Assembly (NCBI GenBank): GCA_964530445.1
Contig: CAZHBJ010000158.1
Coordinates: 1 to 7,812, forward strand
Direction: 5' to 3'
DNA length: 7,812 nt
DNA from: FEN-1297 sp964530445
GTDB lineage: Bacteria > Bacteroidota > Ignavibacteria > Ignavibacteriales > Ignavibacteriaceae
In this document: positions 6,913 to 7,812 of the stretch, piece after piece
Layout of the letters: every line of letters begins with the position of its first letter
Position numbering within the stretch: the stretch's first letter is position 1
Notes under the pieces: generated by a model
What the model saw: the letters and a program-made list of their open reading frames with translations, nothing else
Database searches by the model: none
What the model was told of the DNA's origin: nothing
Translations under genes and position numbers: made by a program

Positions 6913-6938
6913 GAGTCCGACAGACTCAGCGGAGTCTG
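6913..6938. repeat. Overlapping hairpins built on GAGTC/GACTC
   Basis: GAGTC at 6913-6917, GACTC at 6923-6927 and GAGTC at 6933-6937 allow two mutually exclusive stems. The longer is CAGACTC/GAGTCTG (6921-6927 with 6932-6938), 7 bp with a 4-nt loop AGCG. No T tract follows, so this is not a terminator; it resembles a dispersed repeat. Confidence 0.55.
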
Positions 6939-6969
6939 GCTACCTTCGGCGTTTTATGTAAAAGCCCTT

Positions 6970-6987
6970 CCAAAGGAATGCCTTTGG
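6970..6987. repeat. 7-bp hairpin CCAAAGG/CCTTTGG
   Basis: A perfect 7-bp stem with a 4-nt loop (AATG), 31 nt after the previous hairpin. Flanks are GCCCTT on the left and CGGAAAG on the right. No T tract follows in either direction. Confidence 0.55.
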
Positions 6988-7112
6988 CGGAAAGTCGCTT
7001 GGTGACCTTGTATTGTTAAAGTTAATCAATTTAACATAAAGTTCTTTGCATAATGAAAATACAATAAATATTTTGCAATTAAACAGAACACAAAATTTCG
7101 AGTTTAGGCGAA

Positions 7113-7156
7113 AACCTTCAAGGTTGCTTTCCGAAACCTTGAAGGTTGCTTTTTTT
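7113..7156 (+). terminator. Terminator-like hairpin on the plus strand
   Basis: The first two AACCTTSAAGGTT copies form a perfect 13-bp inverted repeat with a 9-nt loop (7126-7134). On the plus strand GC and then seven T (7150-7156) follow. The shape fits an intrinsic terminator, but there is no plus-strand gene upstream in the window. Either it ends an unseen RNA or it is only a repeat that looks like a terminator. Confidence 0.4.
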
Positions 7157-7170
7157 GTAACCTTGAGGGT
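7113..7170. repeat. Three copies of the near-palindrome AACCTTSAAGGTT
   Basis: Copies lie at 7113-7125 (AACCTTCAAGGTT), 7135-7147 (AACCTTGAAGGTT) and, degenerate, 7159-7170 (AACCTTGAGGGT), at 22- and 24-nt spacing. Copies 1 and 2 are also both followed by GCTTT. Each copy is nearly self-complementary, and copy 1 is the exact reverse complement of copy 2. Confidence 0.8.
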
Positions 7171-7289
7171 CTTCGTAAGGCTATTGCCGGAATCAGAATG
7201 ACAAATTTTTCTTGTGTCATTATGCACCTCACCGACTCGTCTTGACGCAGGAGCAAGATGCAGCCAAACGTGGAAAAATAATAAAACCG

Positions 7290-7302
7290 AAGGCAGCGCC
7301 TT
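7290..7302. repeat. Small hairpin AAGGC/GCCTT with adjacent palindrome
   Basis: AAGGC (7290-7294) pairs with GCCTT (7298-7302) around AGC. The right arm is part of a second palindrome, GCCTTAAGGC (7298-7307), so two alternative foldings share one arm. Confidence 0.45.
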
Positions 7303-7352
7303 AAGGCATAATTATATATTTTTACCCGGCAACATAAAAAACCCTATTTAAT

Positions 7353-7367
7353 CCAGCCAAAGGCTGG
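7353..7367. repeat. 6-bp hairpin CCAGCC/GGCTGG
   Basis: Perfect arms around AAA. It is directly followed by another small palindrome, TTTCCA/TGGAAA (7374-7379 with 7381-7386). No T tract follows. Confidence 0.5.
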
Positions 7368-7517
7368 CAGGCTTTTCCATTGGAAAGGGAAAGACTTATT
7401 TACAATTATGACTTTATATAATTAATTCTAACCTTTTTAGTAGAGTTTAAGTAAGTTCATGGGATATTTACTCTGAATGAATTAAATAATTTAAATTAGA
7501 AATAACCCACCCCTGTA

Positions 7518-7541
7518 TCCCCTCCAAGGAGGGGACTTTTT
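7518..7541 (+). terminator. G/C-rich hairpin with T tract
   Basis: TCCCCTCC (7518-7525) and GGAGGGGA (7528-7535) are perfect 8-bp arms with only AA between them, followed on the plus strand by C and about six T. In RNA the innermost pairs would open to give a usable loop. It has the form of an intrinsic terminator, but no plus-strand gene precedes it. It also resembles CCCCTCC...GGAGGGG elements I recall between genes in Bacteroidota-type genomes, so a dispersed repeat is as likely. Confidence 0.45.
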
Positions 7542-7670
7542 TAAATACCCGCCCTACGTTTTCGTCCGGCATAGAAGTTCCTCGGAAGATATGAAAGTAA
7601 CAATAAGAGATTCCGGATCTAATGAAGTGATGCCTGCGGTAAAGACCGGAATTACAAGTACTTTTCTACA

Positions 7671-7724
7671 GTCATTCTGACGAAAGTCAGAATCTCAGAG
7701 ATTGCAGATCAAGTCCGGCATGAC
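7671..7724. repeat. 54-bp palindromic element bounded by GTCAT/ATGAC
   Basis: GTCAT (7671-7675) and ATGAC (7720-7724) are inverted ends. Inside, ATTCTGAC (7674-7681) and GTCAGAAT (7686-7693) form a perfect 8-bp stem with a GAAA tetraloop. The right half has GATCAAGTCCGGCATGAC (7707-7724). The layout resembles the small palindromic GTCATTCCGG...-type repeats known from several bacterial genomes. Fragments of the same vocabulary occur at 7193-7202 (the first 10 nt, inverted) and 7564-7572 (GTCCGGCAT). Confidence 0.6.
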
Positions 7725-7812
7725 TATAGGTTAAGACCAGTATGACAATTCTGTATAACGTGACTTATTAACGAATCTTATGTTATATCTTTAAGGGCGT
7801 TAAATTCCGGTG

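Larger units (their letters stand above)
6572..7812. other. Gene-free, repeat-rich region
   Basis: No frame in these 1.24 kb gives a protein I can recognise or that looks under coding constraint. The first 270 nt are very AT-rich and probably hold the SDR promoter. From about 6850 on, GC-richer patches alternate with AT-rich DNA, and nearly every GC-richer patch is a short inverted repeat. These are listed as separate entries: 6856-6868, 6921-6938, 6970-6987, 7113-7170, 7290-7302, 7353-7367, 7518-7541 and 7671-7724. I see no tRNA, rRNA or transposase remnant. A gene may begin just beyond 7812, but nothing in the window shows it. Confidence 0.75.

Noticed and set aside
7113..7170. CRISPR-like array, because of regularly spaced repeats
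   Set aside because: The units are 12-13 nt with 9-11 nt spacers and only three copies, one of them degenerate. There are no cas genes. The sizes are far too small for a CRISPR array.
6940..7227. 95-codon minus-strand open frame (GTG start) in the gene-free region
   Set aside because: It runs through the 6970-6987 hairpin and the 7113-7170 repeat triplet. The translation is low-complexity, basic and matches no family I know, and similar repeats lie outside it. It is most likely an accidental frame in repeat DNA.
7203..7320. Possible tRNA or small structured RNA in the GC-richer patch
   Set aside because: I could not find an acceptor stem, a GTTCRA-type T loop or a CCA end in a consistent arrangement.
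7591..7680. 29-codon plus-strand frame beginning ATGAAAGTAACAATAAG
   Set aside because: Its stop falls inside the GTCATTCTGA repeat, and it has no good ribosome binding site and no recognisable product. Chance is the simpler explanation.

Overview
The window is AT-rich bacterial DNA. Every convincing gene lies on the minus strand, so transcription runs from high to low coordinates. The protein families suggest the Bacteroidota/Ignavibacteria/Chlorobi neighbourhood: an ExbD with a long C-terminal extension, a TolQ-type channel followed by two ExbD proteins, a MutS2 next to CvpA, and between-gene palindromes of the kind I recall from those genomes. This placement is an inference from gene style and codon use; no rRNA is present to settle it.

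Right to left on the chromosome (5' to 3' of the transcripts), the layout is as follows. (1) 6572-7812 is about 1.24 kb with no credible gene, packed with hairpins and palindromic repeats. (2) 5879-6571 encodes a short-chain dehydrogenase/reductase with a dihydropteridine-reductase-like signature. (3) 4028-5726 is an exbB-exbD-exbD cluster encoding a proton-motive-force-driven inner-membrane motor, with a strong Shine-Dalgarno and a candidate promoter in front and a clear intrinsic terminator behind. (4) 1-3943 is a tightly packed operon, yqeY - cvpA - mutS2 - biotin carboxylase (the last cut by the window edge). Its first three genes are joined by 4-nt stop/start overlaps, and 7 nt separate mutS2 from the carboxylase.

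The motor cluster would couple the inner-membrane proton gradient to the outer envelope. No TonB, TolA or receptor gene is visible, so its partner is unknown. The second operon joins a tRNA-amidotransferase-like small protein, a membrane protein, a MutS2 ATPase with a C-terminal Smr domain, and the first enzyme of an acyl-CoA carboxylase. The cvpA-mutS2 pairing is also known from Firmicutes. The other links look like housekeeping co-transcription, not a specialised system.

I see no defence system, CRISPR array, transposase gene, tRNA or rRNA. The most unusual parts are the repeat-rich gap, including a perfect 13-bp inverted repeat followed by a T tract, a terminator placed directly against the yqeY ribosome binding site, and an SDR whose expected catalytic serine position holds alanine. 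I found no convincing new multi-gene system.
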